Shown in pieces: positions 33,737-41,702 of a stretch of 64,000 nt of DNA. The stretch comes from Chloroflexota bacterium. GTDB taxonomy: Bacteria; Chloroflexota; Dehalococcoidia; Tepidiformales; Tepidiformaceae. The notes beneath the pieces are model-generated. The model saw nothing but the letters and a program-made list of their open reading frames with translations, was not told the origin of the DNA and searched no databases. Positions within the stretch are counted from its first letter, which is position 1. The number at the start of each line of letters is the position of its first letter. The position numbers and the translations under genes were made by a program. The stretch spans positions 1-64,000 of the forward strand of contig JACRBT010000009.1 in the NCBI GenBank assembly GCA_016234445.1. Direction: 5' to 3'.

Positions 33737-33777
33737 AATTGCACGGTCACGCCCTCGCCCGATGCGGCCGCCCACGC

Positions 33778-34407
33778 CTACTGCCGGGCGACGTTTGCGG
33801 CGATGACTCGGTGGCTGGGCATGTGGTCGAAGGTGAGGGCGATCTCGTCGAAGTTGGCCGTCAGGGCCGGGGCGCCGATGTCGGCGAGGAGCCCGAGCTG
33901 GACGAGGACCGAGACGGCGTTGGGCGGCACGGACACGATGCTGGTGATGTCCGTCCAGGCAGACTGAGCCTCGAAGACCCCGCCGCCCATGTTCCCCAGG
34001 TACTGGCCGGTGCAGGCGTTCCCCGCGAAGAACGCGCCCTGGAGCCAGGCGTTGGAAGATCCTGAGTCGACCGGATAGAGGATGGAACCGGCCAGGGTGG
34101 CGGTGGTGGCGCCGGCCGGGACGGGGCGGCACTGGACGGCGTAGGGGTTCGGGGTGAACCCGGCCTGGATCGTGATGCGGCCGGAGCCGGACGTCCGGGA
34201 GCCGTTGCGGTCCGCGGAGCTCCAGTCGAACGTGACCCCATCCCAGCTCCCGCCCAGCGCCCACGGGGGTGTCGCGGTGTCGAAATGGCCGTTCGCGACC
34301 CACGCCCCGGGGTCCAACGTCCGGGCCTCGTGGTGCGCGAACAAGAAGGCGCCCACTGAAAGGAACGTGACGACAGCTAACCGGCCAGCGACGTATCGCA
34401 TAGACAT
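33778..34407 (-). CDS. Exported protein of unknown function
   Basis: The product has 209 residues from the ATG at 34407; the frame runs to 34452 and the exact start is uncertain. A signal peptide (about residues 5-25, ending near FAHHEA) precedes a predicted beta-sandwich domain containing VANGHFDT, a typical opening of carbohydrate-binding-like modules, and SWDGVTFDWSSADR. Two Cys (QCRPVP, NACTGQY) could form a disulfide. No catalytic motif is visible. It lies between the palindrome cluster and the NTF2-like operon, all on the same strand. Confidence 0.65.
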   Translation of the reverse strand: MSMRYVAGRLAVVTFLSVGAFLFAHHEARTLDPGAWVANGHFDTATPPWALGGSWDGVTFDWSSADRNGSRTSGSGRITIQAGFTPNPYAVQCRPVPAGATTATLAGSILYPVDSGSSNAWLQGAFFAGNACTGQYLGNMGGGVFEAQSAWTDITSIVSVPPNAVSVLVQLGLLADIGAPALTANFDEIALTFDHMPSHRVIAANVARQ

Positions 34408-34524
34408 ACGAACACCCCGGTTCACGACCTCTCCCGCGCGCAGCGTACGCACGTCGCGGTCAGGGTGTCGAGCGGGCGTGCAGATACCCGCGATGGGCAG
34501 GGCGTTGGCGACCGCGCCGCGCCT

Positions 34525-35397
34525 TCAGATGAGTTGCAGGATCGCCGGGAAGACGGCCACGAGGTCCGGGTAGTAGGCCCAGAACTTCGTGATCTTCTCG
34601 CCGTCGTGCTCAATGACGGAGCAGCCGTGCTGCGAGATCGGCTCGCCATCCTCCCGTTCCGCCGTCAGGTGCCAACGGAGGGTCGACCGGTTGCCGGTGT
34701 TGATGACCTCCTCGACCTCCCGGCGGAGCGTCGGATTGGCAGCGTAGAACCGTTCGAGCGCCGTGGAGAGGCGATCCAGGGGCGTCACCATCGCCCGGCC
34801 GTACTGGTGGTCGAGGAGCGGGTCGGCGTAACAGGAGATGTGGCGTGCAACATCCTTCGCAGCTTCGGTTTCGTAGACCGTCCGGATAAGCCGCTCGCCG
34901 ATAGCGCTCATGCGTGCCCGTTCCGTCTCGGCGATGGCGGGACCGGTGGCGGCGGCGCCGTCCCTCCCCGGCGTCCGCACCTGGCCGGAGAGCTGCCGGT
35001 TCATCTCGCCCTGGTCGGTGAAGAAGCGGAGCGCGTGTATCGCTTCACCGTCGTGTGCGCCGATGGCCATGCCGTGGACTTCGATGCGGTTTCCGCTGGC
35101 GGGGAATCCGAAGACCTCGCCGTTGTGTTGGAACACCAACCTGTACTGGTAGACGACGCGGTCATCAGTCGCGTCAATCCACTGGGTTTCGCGCTGTGCG
35201 TCTCCCCAGGTGGCGGGCGTCGTCTTCTTCTCGGCTTCTCGAAACACCGCCGCGCTGCCAGAAGCAAGGACATCTCCGTTCAGAAAGAACGTGAGGCGCG
35301 GCGCGAACACCGCGTACATGCGGTCGTAGTCCTGGGCGTTCTCTCCTGCGACGGACTCCTGGACGAGGCGGATGCCGTTTTCGCGTGCGGTGGTCAT
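34525..35397 (-). CDS. Double SnoaL/NTF2-like domain protein
   Basis: The 290-residue protein contains two cone-shaped NTF2-like domains: residues 1-135 (YDRMYAVFAPRLTFFLNG ... IHALRFFTD) and 165-290 (ARHISCYADPLLDHQYG ... KITKFWAYYPD). Such domains bind small hydrophobic ligands or act as polyketide cyclases, limonene-epoxide-hydrolase-like enzymes or dehydratases. GGAGGAA precedes the ATG. It is the last gene of a three-gene NTF2-like operon, 15 nt after the previous one. Confidence 0.75.
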   Translation of the reverse strand: MTTARENGIRLVQESVAGENAQDYDRMYAVFAPRLTFFLNGDVLASGSAAVFREAEKKTTPATWGDAQRETQWIDATDDRVVYQYRLVFQHNGEVFGFPASGNRIEVHGMAIGAHDGEAIHALRFFTDQGEMNRQLSGQVRTPGRDGAAATGPAIAETERARMSAIGERLIRTVYETEAAKDVARHISCYADPLLDHQYGRAMVTPLDRLSTALERFYAANPTLRREVEEVINTGNRSTLRWHLTAEREDGEPISQHGCSVIEHDGEKITKFWAYYPDLVAVFPAILQLI

Positions 35398-35412
35398 GTG
35401 TTCCTCCGTGGC

Positions 35413-35838
35413 CTACGGCTTGCCAACCTGCGGTGGGCCGACGAGTTCGGCCATGCGCGTGATGAGCCCGTCCTTCACTGTGTAGAAGTCGGCGCAGTCG
35501 AGGCTGAGCGTCGCGCCCGCGGGTACCGACGGCAGGTCGACTGCCGCCACGGCTGACCACGTGTGAAGGATGACAACGCGGTCGCCGTCGGAGACGAGGT
35601 CATGCATGATGCAGCGCCGGTTTCGCCAGACGCGCGATACGTCGGCGTGGTTCTTCCGGATCTCGGCCTTGCCGCTGTGCATCATCCCGTGAGGGAACTG
35701 CGCGGAGGGGCGGAACTCCATGACCGCGTCCTCCGCCCAGACTTCGAGGAAGCGGTCGGTGCCATACGACTCCGGTGTACCGTCGTTGTAGAGGTCGAAG
35801 CTGCGGAGCGCGACGGCCTTTGGGGAGTTGTCAGTCAT
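35413..35838 (-). CDS. SnoaL/NTF2-like domain protein
   Basis: The 141-residue single-domain protein has FLEVWAEDAVMEFRPSAQFP, GKAEIRKNHADVSRVW and VSDGDRVVILHTW strands typical of SnoaL-like proteins that act on small ligands. The gene is the middle member of the operon, with 14-15-nt gaps on both sides. The substrate is unknown; an epoxide-hydrolase-like enzyme is encoded just upstream. Confidence 0.75.
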   Translation of the reverse strand: MTDNSPKAVALRSFDLYNDGTPESYGTDRFLEVWAEDAVMEFRPSAQFPHGMMHSGKAEIRKNHADVSRVWRNRRCIMHDLVSDGDRVVILHTWSAVAAVDLPSVPAGATLSLDCADFYTVKDGLITRMAELVGPPQVGKP

Positions 35839-35852
35839 CGGTTTCCCCCGTG

Positions 35853-36275
35853 CTACGCGGGGCCTGGCATCGGCAGGCCGAGCTGGCTGAAGATCGACGC
35901 GACGGTGGCTTCCTGACCCGGGTAATACGCATCGGTCACGAGCCCGTTCGCGACGGTCAGGAAGCCGGTGCCCTCGAATTCGACGGCCCGGTTCGTCGGC
36001 GGGTTGCCCATGAGCGGGCCGGTGTGGGTGGCGGTGGCGCGGGCAACAAAGGCAACGCTGTCCTCACCGACGACCACGTGCGTGAACTCCATTCGCCAGT
36101 CGGGGAAGGCCCCGCGCCAGGCCAACTCGCCCTCGCGCATGGTCTCGCGGCCGCCGTACGCCTTGAGCGCAGCCTCATCCGAAAACAGGCTGACGTACGC
36201 CTCCACGTCGGGCCAGCGTTCGTTGCTCGCCGCCCTGAAGGCCTCGAACACCTTGCGGGTTTCTTCGATTGACAC
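35853..36275 (-). CDS. SnoaL/NTF2-like domain protein
   Basis: The 140-residue protein starts at a GTG (36275) with GGAGG about 11 nt before it. YVSLFSDEAALKAYGG, GELAWRGAFPDWRMEFTHVVVGEDSVAF and ATATHTGPLMG match the SnoaL-like polyketide-cyclase pattern closely. As first gene of the operon it is preceded by the promoter at 36312-36340. Confidence 0.78.
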   Translation of the reverse strand: MSIEETRKVFEAFRAASNERWPDVEAYVSLFSDEAALKAYGGRETMREGELAWRGAFPDWRMEFTHVVVGEDSVAFVARATATHTGPLMGNPPTNRAVEFEGTGFLTVANGLVTDAYYPGQEATVASIFSQLGLPMPGPA

Positions 36276-36311
36276 CTGCTGATACCTCCGGCTCCAGTCG
36301 AGACGGCGCGC

Positions 36312-36340
36312 ATCCTAGCACCGCCAGATCACGTTCACAA
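36312..36340 (-). promoter_or_regulatory. Candidate promoter with overlapping palindrome for the NTF2-like operon
   Basis: On the minus strand, TTGTGA (36340-36335) and TAGGAT (36317-36312) are 17 bp apart. The -35 is part of an imperfect palindrome, TCACAA-N5-TTGTGT (36335-36351), which would suit a repressor that blocks polymerase. Confidence 0.5.
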
Positions 36341-36408
36341 CAGAATTGTGTTCGGGAGGTCACACAACCGCGCGTTGTCCCTGACAGCCAGGCGCTGGAT
36401 TCGAAACG

Positions 36409-37374
36409 CTACAGCCCCCGGAGGAACGCGATCATCGCGGCGTTGACCTCGGCCGGGCGCTCCTGTTGCGTCCAGTGGCCGACCCCGGGGAGGAGGATGA
36501 CGTCCTTCAGGTCCGTCACGTTCTTCTGGAGCCCGGCCACCACGGCCTCGCGCCCGCCGCTCATGGTGATCACCCCGTCGCGGTCGCCGGCGATGAACAG
36601 CGCGGGCTGCTCGATCTTCTTGCCCGCCCATGGCCCCATCAGGTCCCAGTTGCGGTCGATGTTGCGGTACCAGTTGAGGCCGCCGCGGAACCCGGTGCGT
36701 TCGAACTCGCCCGTGAAGAAGTCGAGGTCGGCTTCGGTCAGCCAGGGCGGGAGCGTCGCCGGGTCGGTCATGGCGTCGAGGAAGCTGATGGTCTTGGGGC
36801 GCGGCTCCGGAGCGCGGACGGGGATGTCGCCCGAGGCCGAGTACAGCACGGTCCGCAGGGTGCGGCGAACGTCCTTCTGGAATTCGTGCTCGGCCACCCC
36901 GGGGGTCTGGAAGTAGAGGATGTAGAAGAAGTTGTCGCCGTAGACCTGCTTCATCATCGACGTTGGCCGCATGACCCCCCGGGCGCCGGCGAACGGCACG
37001 CTCAGGCCGATGACGCCCCGGAAGACGTCGGGCCGCATCATCGCCGAGTTCCAGGCGACCGGCGCGCCCCAGTCGTGCCCGGCGATGACGGCCGTCTCTT
37101 CGCCGAGGGCGGCGACCAGGCCAACGATGTCGCCGACCATGTGGAACTGGGTGTAGGCGTCGATCGCCTCCGGGCGGTCGGTCTGGCCGTAGCCGCGCTG
37201 GTCGGGGGCGACGGCGTGGAAGCCGGCCTCGGCGAGGGCGACGATCTGGTGCCGCCACGAGTACCAGGACTCGGGCCAGCCGTGGCACATCACAACGAGC
37301 GGGCCTTTGCCGGCCTCGGCGATGTGCATCTTGATGCCGTTGGTTTCGATGAAGCGGTGGGTAATCTCGGTCAT
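36409..37374 (-). CDS. Alpha/beta hydrolase, epoxide-hydrolase-like
   Basis: The 321-residue protein has the HGWPESWYSWRHQI oxyanion motif and a nucleophile elbow GHDWGAP in which the nucleophile is Asp, as in epoxide hydrolases and haloalkane dehalogenases rather than Ser esterases. LPGVGHWTQQE supplies the catalytic His. The N-terminal ITHRFIETNGIKMHIAEAG is typical of soluble epoxide hydrolases. The cap carries Tyr residues (NWYRNIDRNW) in the usual place. I use the ATG at 37374; an ATG 9 nt upstream is also possible. It is convergent to nothing and divergent from the SDR at 37479. Confidence 0.88.
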   Translation of the reverse strand: MTEITHRFIETNGIKMHIAEAGKGPLVVMCHGWPESWYSWRHQIVALAEAGFHAVAPDQRGYGQTDRPEAIDAYTQFHMVGDIVGLVAALGEETAVIAGHDWGAPVAWNSAMMRPDVFRGVIGLSVPFAGARGVMRPTSMMKQVYGDNFFYILYFQTPGVAEHEFQKDVRRTLRTVLYSASGDIPVRAPEPRPKTISFLDAMTDPATLPPWLTEADLDFFTGEFERTGFRGGLNWYRNIDRNWDLMGPWAGKKIEQPALFIAGDRDGVITMSGGREAVVAGLQKNVTDLKDVILLPGVGHWTQQERPAEVNAAMIAFLRGL

Positions 37375-37478
37375 GCCGCGCATGATAGCCGCGCCGGCCG
37401 CGGTTCGCAGCCCCTCGCCGCTCGCCGGCCTCCCGGGTGGCAGCCTATAGTCCTCGCATCAACCACCCGGAGGCTCCC

Positions 37479-38252
37479 ATGCCTGGCCGTTTCGAAAACA
37501 AGACCATCATCATCACCGGCGCGGCGGGCGGCATCGGCCGCGCGGCTGCCGCCCGCTTCGCCTCCGAAGGCGCGAACGTCGTCGCCGTCGACCTCAAGGG
37601 CTCGGGGCTGGACGACGTCGCCGGCGAGGTCGAGAAGGCCGGCGCGCGGGCCATCGGCGTCGCCGCCGACGTGACCCGGAGTTCCGACGTCGAGAACTAC
37701 GTCGCCCGGGCGAAGGCCGTCTTCGGCGGCGTGGACTTCTTCTTCAACAACGCCGGGATCGAAGGCTGGGTAGGCCCCAGCACCGAGTACCCGGAGGAGA
37801 TCTTCGACCGCGTCATCGCCGTGAACCTGAAAGGGGTCTGGTTGGGGATGAAATACGTGGTCCCGGCCATGCGCGAACGCGGCGGGGGGGCGATCGTGAA
37901 CACGGCCTCGATCGCGGGCCTGCGGGCGACGCCGACGATCATCGCCTACGGTGCGAGCAAGCACGCTGTCGTCGGGATGACGAAGAGCGCGGCCGTGGAG
38001 TTCGCGCGCGACAAGATCCGCGTCAACGCGGTCTGTCCGTCGCCGATTGAGACGCGGATGATGCGGTCGCTGGAGCGGGGGATCAACCCGGACCACCCGG
38101 AGGAGCAGCACGAGGTGATGGCCGCGCGCATCCCGCTGGGCCGCTACGGTGAGCCTTCGGAAGTGGCCGCGCTGGTTGCCTTCCTCTGCAGCGCCGACGC
38201 ATCGTTCCTGACGGGCGGCATCTACACCGTCGACGGCGGCTCGACCGCCTGA
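37479..38252 (+). CDS. Short-chain dehydrogenase/reductase (classical SDR)
   Basis: The 257-residue protein has TGAAGGIGRA (cofactor loop), NNAG, the catalytic Ser in NTASIAG and YGASK, and ends LTGGIYTVDGGSTA, the classic SDR C-terminus. Asp after the second beta strand (VAVDLKG) favours NAD(H). GGAGG precedes the ATG by 5 nt. It is divergent from the epoxide-hydrolase-like gene, so a joint catabolic function is possible but unproven. Confidence 0.93.
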   Translation: MPGRFENKTIIITGAAGGIGRAAAARFASEGANVVAVDLKGSGLDDVAGEVEKAGARAIGVAADVTRSSDVENYVARAKAVFGGVDFFFNNAGIEGWVGPSTEYPEEIFDRVIAVNLKGVWLGMKYVVPAMRERGGGAIVNTASIAGLRATPTIIAYGASKHAVVGMTKSAAVEFARDKIRVNAVCPSPIETRMMRSLERGINPDHPEEQHEVMAARIPLGRYGEPSEVAALVAFLCSADASFLTGGIYTVDGGSTA

Positions 38253-38312
38253 CGGGCCGCGCTGTGCCGCCGGTGGCTCTGTCATCGGGCCGGGACCCGG
38301 TACACCGGCTGC

Positions 38313-39692
38313 ATGACTCGACGCTCCCGCGCCCTTCCCGGCCTTCGCGCCTACCAGGCCCGGGCCCTGCGCAACCTGCTCCGGGCAATCCCGAAACACC
38401 CGGGCGCCACCTTCACGGTGATGTTCCCGCGCCAGGCGGGGAAGAACGAGGTCCAGGCCTGGCTCGTCGCCCTGCTCCTCCGGGCGAACGTCCACCACGG
38501 CGGCGAAATCGTCGTCGCGGCGCCGAGCTACCGGCCGCAGGCGCGGATCAGCCTCGAACGGGTCCGCCGCCGCCTCGAGCTGGTCGAAGGTTACTTCCCC
38601 GCCGCTCCGGCCCGGATCGCCGGGAACACGATCTCGGCCGGCGGCGCCTCGGCCACCTTCCTGAGCGCCTCTCCCGAGGCTTCGGTGGCGGGTCATACGG
38701 CGTCGCTCCTGCTCGTCGGCGACGAGGCCCAGGACATCGACGCGGAGACATTCGACCGCCAGTTCCGGCCGATGGCTGCCTCGACCGGCGCGCCCACGGT
38801 GCTCTTCGGGACCGCCTGGGACGGCAGCAGCCTCCTGGAGGTGGCCGCCGCCCGTAACCGCGAACGCGACCTCCGTGATGCGGCGGCGGGCGCGACGGTC
38901 GTGCCCTTCCACCACCAGGTGACATGGGAGGAAGTCGCGCTGGCGGTCCCCGCGTACGGCGTCTACGTCCGCGGCGAACGCGACCGCCTTGGCGCCGACC
39001 ACCCGCTCTTCCTCAGCCAGTACGAACTCGTCCCGGCGCGGGGAGCGGGCTGCCTTTTCGGCCCCGGCCCGCTGGCGCGGATGGAGGGCACGTACCCGGT
39101 GCTCAACCGTCCCGTCGAGGGCGAACGCTACGTCGCCGGGCTCGACCTCGGTGGCGAAGGGGCGTCGGCCGACCGCACGGTGCTGACCGTCGCACGGGTC
39201 GACGGCGGTCGCTGCGAGGTGGTCGCCCATGCAAGCTGGCAGGGCGAGGCCTACGACGTGCTCGAATCCGCCGTCCTGGCGCTCGCCTCCCACTGGCGCT
39301 TCGAACGGCTTTCCGCGGACGCGAGCGGCCTCGGGGCGCCGGTTGTTTCGCGGCTGCGACGGGCGCTGGGGGCGCGGGTCGAGGCAGTTGTCTTCACCGG
39401 CGGGGTGAAGTCGGCGATGGGCTATTCGCTTCAAGCGGCGGCGAGTACCGGGTCGCTCGCCCTCCCCATGCCCGACGACTCCGCCGACGCGTGGCGCTGC
39501 CGCACCGAACTGCGCGAATGCCGGAGCGGCCTCCGTGCAGGCGGCGCCCTCTGGTGGGCGGCCCCTTCCGGCGGCCACGACGACTACGTCGCCAGCCTCG
39601 CACTCTGCCTCCGCGCCGCCGAATCCGTCGGCCCCCCGCGCGTCGCGAAGGGACGAGGGATGAGGGCAGAGGACTTGGGACTTGGGACTTAG
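38313..39692 (+). CDS. Phage terminase large subunit-like protein
   Basis: The 459-residue protein follows the TerL plan: an ATPase with Walker-A-like MFPRQAGKNE (about residues 35-44) and Walker B LLLVGDEAQD, a coupling motif (TVLFGTAWDG), and a C-terminal RNase H-like nuclease with AGLDLGGEGASADRTVL supplying the first Asp and GHDDYVASLAL the last. TerL packages DNA into phage heads. No portal, protease, capsid or small-terminase gene is adjacent, so this is a lone homologue: a prophage remnant, a GTA-like gene or a domesticated copy. The last four codons and the stop lie in a heptamer array. Confidence 0.8.
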   Translation: MTRRSRALPGLRAYQARALRNLLRAIPKHPGATFTVMFPRQAGKNEVQAWLVALLLRANVHHGGEIVVAAPSYRPQARISLERVRRRLELVEGYFPAAPARIAGNTISAGGASATFLSASPEASVAGHTASLLLVGDEAQDIDAETFDRQFRPMAASTGAPTVLFGTAWDGSSLLEVAAARNRERDLRDAAAGATVVPFHHQVTWEEVALAVPAYGVYVRGERDRLGADHPLFLSQYELVPARGAGCLFGPGPLARMEGTYPVLNRPVEGERYVAGLDLGGEGASADRTVLTVARVDGGRCEVVAHASWQGEAYDVLESAVLALASHWRFERLSADASGLGAPVVSRLRRALGARVEAVVFTGGVKSAMGYSLQAAASTGSLALPMPDDSADAWRCRTELRECRSGLRAGGALWWAAPSGGHDDYVASLALCLRAAESVGPPRVAKGRGMRAEDLGLGT

Positions 39693-39698
39693 GACTTA
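39671..39698 (+). repeat. Heptanucleotide array (GGACTTG x2, GGACTTA x2)
   Basis: Four 7-bp units supply the end and stop codon of the terminase-like gene on one strand and the stop codon of hicA on the other. The units are the same as those at 1786-1827. Confidence 0.85.
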
Positions 39699-39887
39699 GC
39701 CTGGCGGGTCGGGGACGCCGAGCCTCCGGCAGATCTTGCGGACAAGCAGGTCTGCCACTTCGGCGTGGCGCGGGATAGGTTCGCGGACGCCCGTCGCGGG
39801 ATTCCACCAAAGAGAGTGGCCTGCGCCTTCCCGCCTCAGTTCGCAGCCGTGCTCACGCAGGTGCCGAACCAGGTCACCACGTTTCAC
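39696..39887 (-). CDS. hicA: HicA-family mRNA interferase toxin
   Basis: The 63-residue protein starts at a GTG (39887) that overlaps the hicB stop (GTGA). It has the double-stranded-RNA-binding-like HicA fold: VKRGDLVRHLREHGCEL, then the catalytic His in GAGHSLWW, and PIPRHAEV. HicA cleaves mRNA and is neutralised by HicB. The antitoxin gene comes first here, which is less common than hicAB order but well known. Confidence 0.88.
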   Translation of the reverse strand: MKRGDLVRHLREHGCELRREGAGHSLWWNPATGVREPIPRHAEVADLLVRKICRRLGVPDPPG

Positions 39888-40099
39888 TCCACGGTGACTG
39901 TGGCACGTTCGGCACCCTGCGGCATCGTGGCGAGTCCTTCGTCGCGCAGGTCCTCGAGGAGGAGGTCGATCGCTTGCGCGAGGCTCTTCAGCGCTTCTTC
40001 GCGCGTCCTCCCCTGGCCGTTGGCGGCGGGCATCTCGGGCGAGAACGCGAGCCACCAGCCTTCCGTCTGCTGGAGGATGGCCGTGAATTCGTTCCTCAT
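39884..40099 (-). CDS. hicB: HicB-family antitoxin
   Basis: The 71-residue protein has the partial RNase H fold of HicB: EGWWLAFSPEMPAANGQGRT followed by the REEALKSLAQAIDLLLEDL helix. No separate DNA-binding domain is present, so it is of the short type. Its stop overlaps the start of hicA by 4 nt, giving coupled translation. Confidence 0.88.
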   Translation of the reverse strand: MRNEFTAILQQTEGWWLAFSPEMPAANGQGRTREEALKSLAQAIDLLLEDLRDEGLATMPQGAERATVTVE

Positions 40100-40128
40100 C
40101 CCCGAATTCTACCACGAGAGCAAGCCGC

Positions 40129-40149
40129 CCTCGGACCTCGGACCTCGGA
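40129..40149 (+). repeat. Heptanucleotide array (CCTCGGA), three units
   Basis: Three exact 7-bp units lie between the start of hicB and the end of the OsmC gene. Confidence 0.8.
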
Positions 40150-40154
40150 ACTCC

Positions 40155-40592
40155 CTAAACCACCTCGATCGTGTCGATCACTTCCGGCGCGGCCTTGACC
40201 GTCTTGTGCACGGGGCACTTGGCGGCGACGCGGAGGAGGTCGTCGCGCTGGGCGTCGCTGATGTTGCCGCGGAGGACGATCTTGCGGCGCATCACCTCGA
40301 TCATGCCGTCCTTTTCTTCCAGGCAGTCGCCGCAGTCCTTCGCGTGGATGCGGTCGTGCTCGACCTCGACGGCGACTTCTTCGAGCGGGTAACCCTTGCG
40401 CCGCGCGTAGATCTGGAGCGTCATCGAGGTGCAGGCCCCAAGCGCCCAGAGGAACAGCTGGTAGGGGTCGGGGCCGAGGTTGGCGCCCCCGGCGTCCTCC
40501 GGTTCGTCTGAGACGAAGGCGCGGAAGTCGCCTGTCAGCAACTGGGCGTGGACGTAGTCGGGCAGCGACTGGACGATGACCTTCGTGGGCAT
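40155..40592 (-). CDS. OsmC family peroxiredoxin-like protein
   Basis: The 145-residue protein starts MPTKVIVQSLPDYVHAQ with GGAGG 8 nt upstream. It shows the OsmC/Ohr plan: GPDPYQLFLWALGACTSMTL with the first reactive Cys, a VEVEHDRIHA strand, and AKCPVHKTV with the second Cys. Such proteins reduce organic hydroperoxides. An extra CGDCLEEKDG segment is present. The reading frame stays open upstream through the 15-unit heptamer array, where it would encode GLGTRDS repeats; the start here avoids that. Confidence 0.88.
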   Translation of the reverse strand: MPTKVIVQSLPDYVHAQLLTGDFRAFVSDEPEDAGGANLGPDPYQLFLWALGACTSMTLQIYARRKGYPLEEVAVEVEHDRIHAKDCGDCLEEKDGMIEVMRRKIVLRGNISDAQRDDLLRVAAKCPVHKTVKAAPEVIDTIEVV

Positions 40593-40621
40593 GTGCAGAC
40601 CTCCAAGAACAGGGTACCTGC

Positions 40622-40726
40622 TCCCGAGTCCCGAGTCCCGAGTCCCGAGTCCCGAGTCCCGAGTCCCGAGTCCCGAGTCCCGAGTCCCGAGTCCCGAGTC
40701 CCGAGTCCCGAGTCCCGGGTCCCGAG
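40622..40726 (+). repeat. Heptanucleotide array (TCCCGAG), 15 units
   Basis: A 105-bp run of TCCCGAG units is perfect except for one A-to-G change in the fourteenth. It lies just upstream of the OsmC gene. It is by far the longest of the period-7 arrays in the window. Confidence 0.95.
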
Positions 40727-40799
40727 CGCGGTCGGTCGCCGCAATCCTGTACCCTACGTTCGGGAGTGGGGGCGGGCCGGTGCTCGTCGCCGTCTTCAA

Positions 40800-40945
40800 A
40801 TAGGTACTGTTCACTCCTAACGTACACTCAGGGCGTTTCCTACAGGTTCAAAGTGTCAATCGTTGTCAACTGTTGCCGAGGGGCTTGTCGGTCAGTTAGT
40901 AGGTCAACAGGGCGGTCAAATCCTCAGGAAAATCTTCAGTTAAAC
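40800..40945. other. Low-GC segment with GTCAA direct repeats, left edge of the accessory element
   Basis: GC content drops sharply. GTCAA occurs at 40855, 40865, 40903 and 40915, in two pairs spaced 10 and 12 bp, about one helical turn. Placement next to an excisionase-like gene would suit Xis-binding or attachment-site arm sequences. No core att site was found. Confidence 0.4.
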
Positions 40946-41155
40946 TTACTTCATTTCAAACGGCCAGGGTCCCCTGTCCCAGCTCTCCATCCGGTCTGCC
41001 GTCCACTGGCGCAGCGCCTCGGTTGGGATCCGCGTCGCCCGGCCGATCCGGACAATCGGCAGCCGGCCAGAGCGGAGTTCGCGGTACACCATTTCCCGGG
41101 AGAGGCTGAGCTGGCGGGCTGCCTCGGTCACGTTTACCAGTAGTTTCTCAGTCAT
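40946..41155 (-). CDS. Excisionase-family helix-turn-helix DNA-binding protein
   Basis: The 69-residue protein has a single MerR/excisionase-type winged helix: NVTEAARQLSLSREMVYREL, RSGRLPIVRIGRATRI and PTEALRQW. AAGGAGAAGGGG precedes the start. Proteins of this kind are recombination directionality factors or transcription factors of mobile elements. It opens the accessory region and lies beside the GTCAA repeats. Confidence 0.82.
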   Translation of the reverse strand: MTEKLLVNVTEAARQLSLSREMVYRELRSGRLPIVRIGRATRIPTEALRQWTADRMESWDRGPWPFEMK

Positions 41156-41702
41156 CGTCTAACCCCTTCTCCTTGACTTGGAGATGGCGCCGGGTGTCGT
41201 CGTCCCCGAGCCATCGCATGAGCTCCCCGCCGCCGGCGCGAACAAGTGGCGCCGACTCAGGGCGTTTTGCGTGCTGGCGAACCGCCACGTCTCCGGGCGC
41301 CTGAACGACTGGTGGCCTTTGCTGGCCGGCGGTTGCCGATTTCTTGCGCTACACCGCCTGCCCCAGGCCTCATCGGCAGACTGCGTTAGCTCTACATACT
41401 CAGCATACCGCATTATCCAGGGTCAGTGCTGGACTCGATGCAGGACACACATGACAGGGCTTGGCGCTCCCGGAAACGCCCACCCTCATCGAGACCAGCG
41501 TCAGAGGGTTCTCCACCTGGCCTCTCAGGAGTCGTCGTCCCGGTGTCCGGTTGAGTCGCAGGAGGTTGGTAGGGAGGCAGCAGCTTCCTTACTCGGCGCC
41601 GGGCTCTGCCCGAGCTCTCGTCAGCGGTATCGATGAGATGCGCAAGGGTGTGTTCGGTGCATGACCACAGCACTCACTGTCCTAACCGCGCGTCACGCCT
41701 AC
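41156..41702. other. Gene-poor stretch
   Basis: No frame here has a ribosome-binding site, a recognisable domain or consistent codon use. The segment may hold the promoter of the excisionase-like gene (minus strand) near 41160-41200. Otherwise I see nothing in it. Confidence 0.5.

Noticed and set aside
40622-40726. CRISPR-like array
   Set aside because: It is a pure 7-bp tandem repeat without spacers, and no cas genes are present.
41178-41636. 152-residue plus-strand frame
   Set aside because: Unusual composition, no ribosome-binding site, no domain and no link to neighbours.
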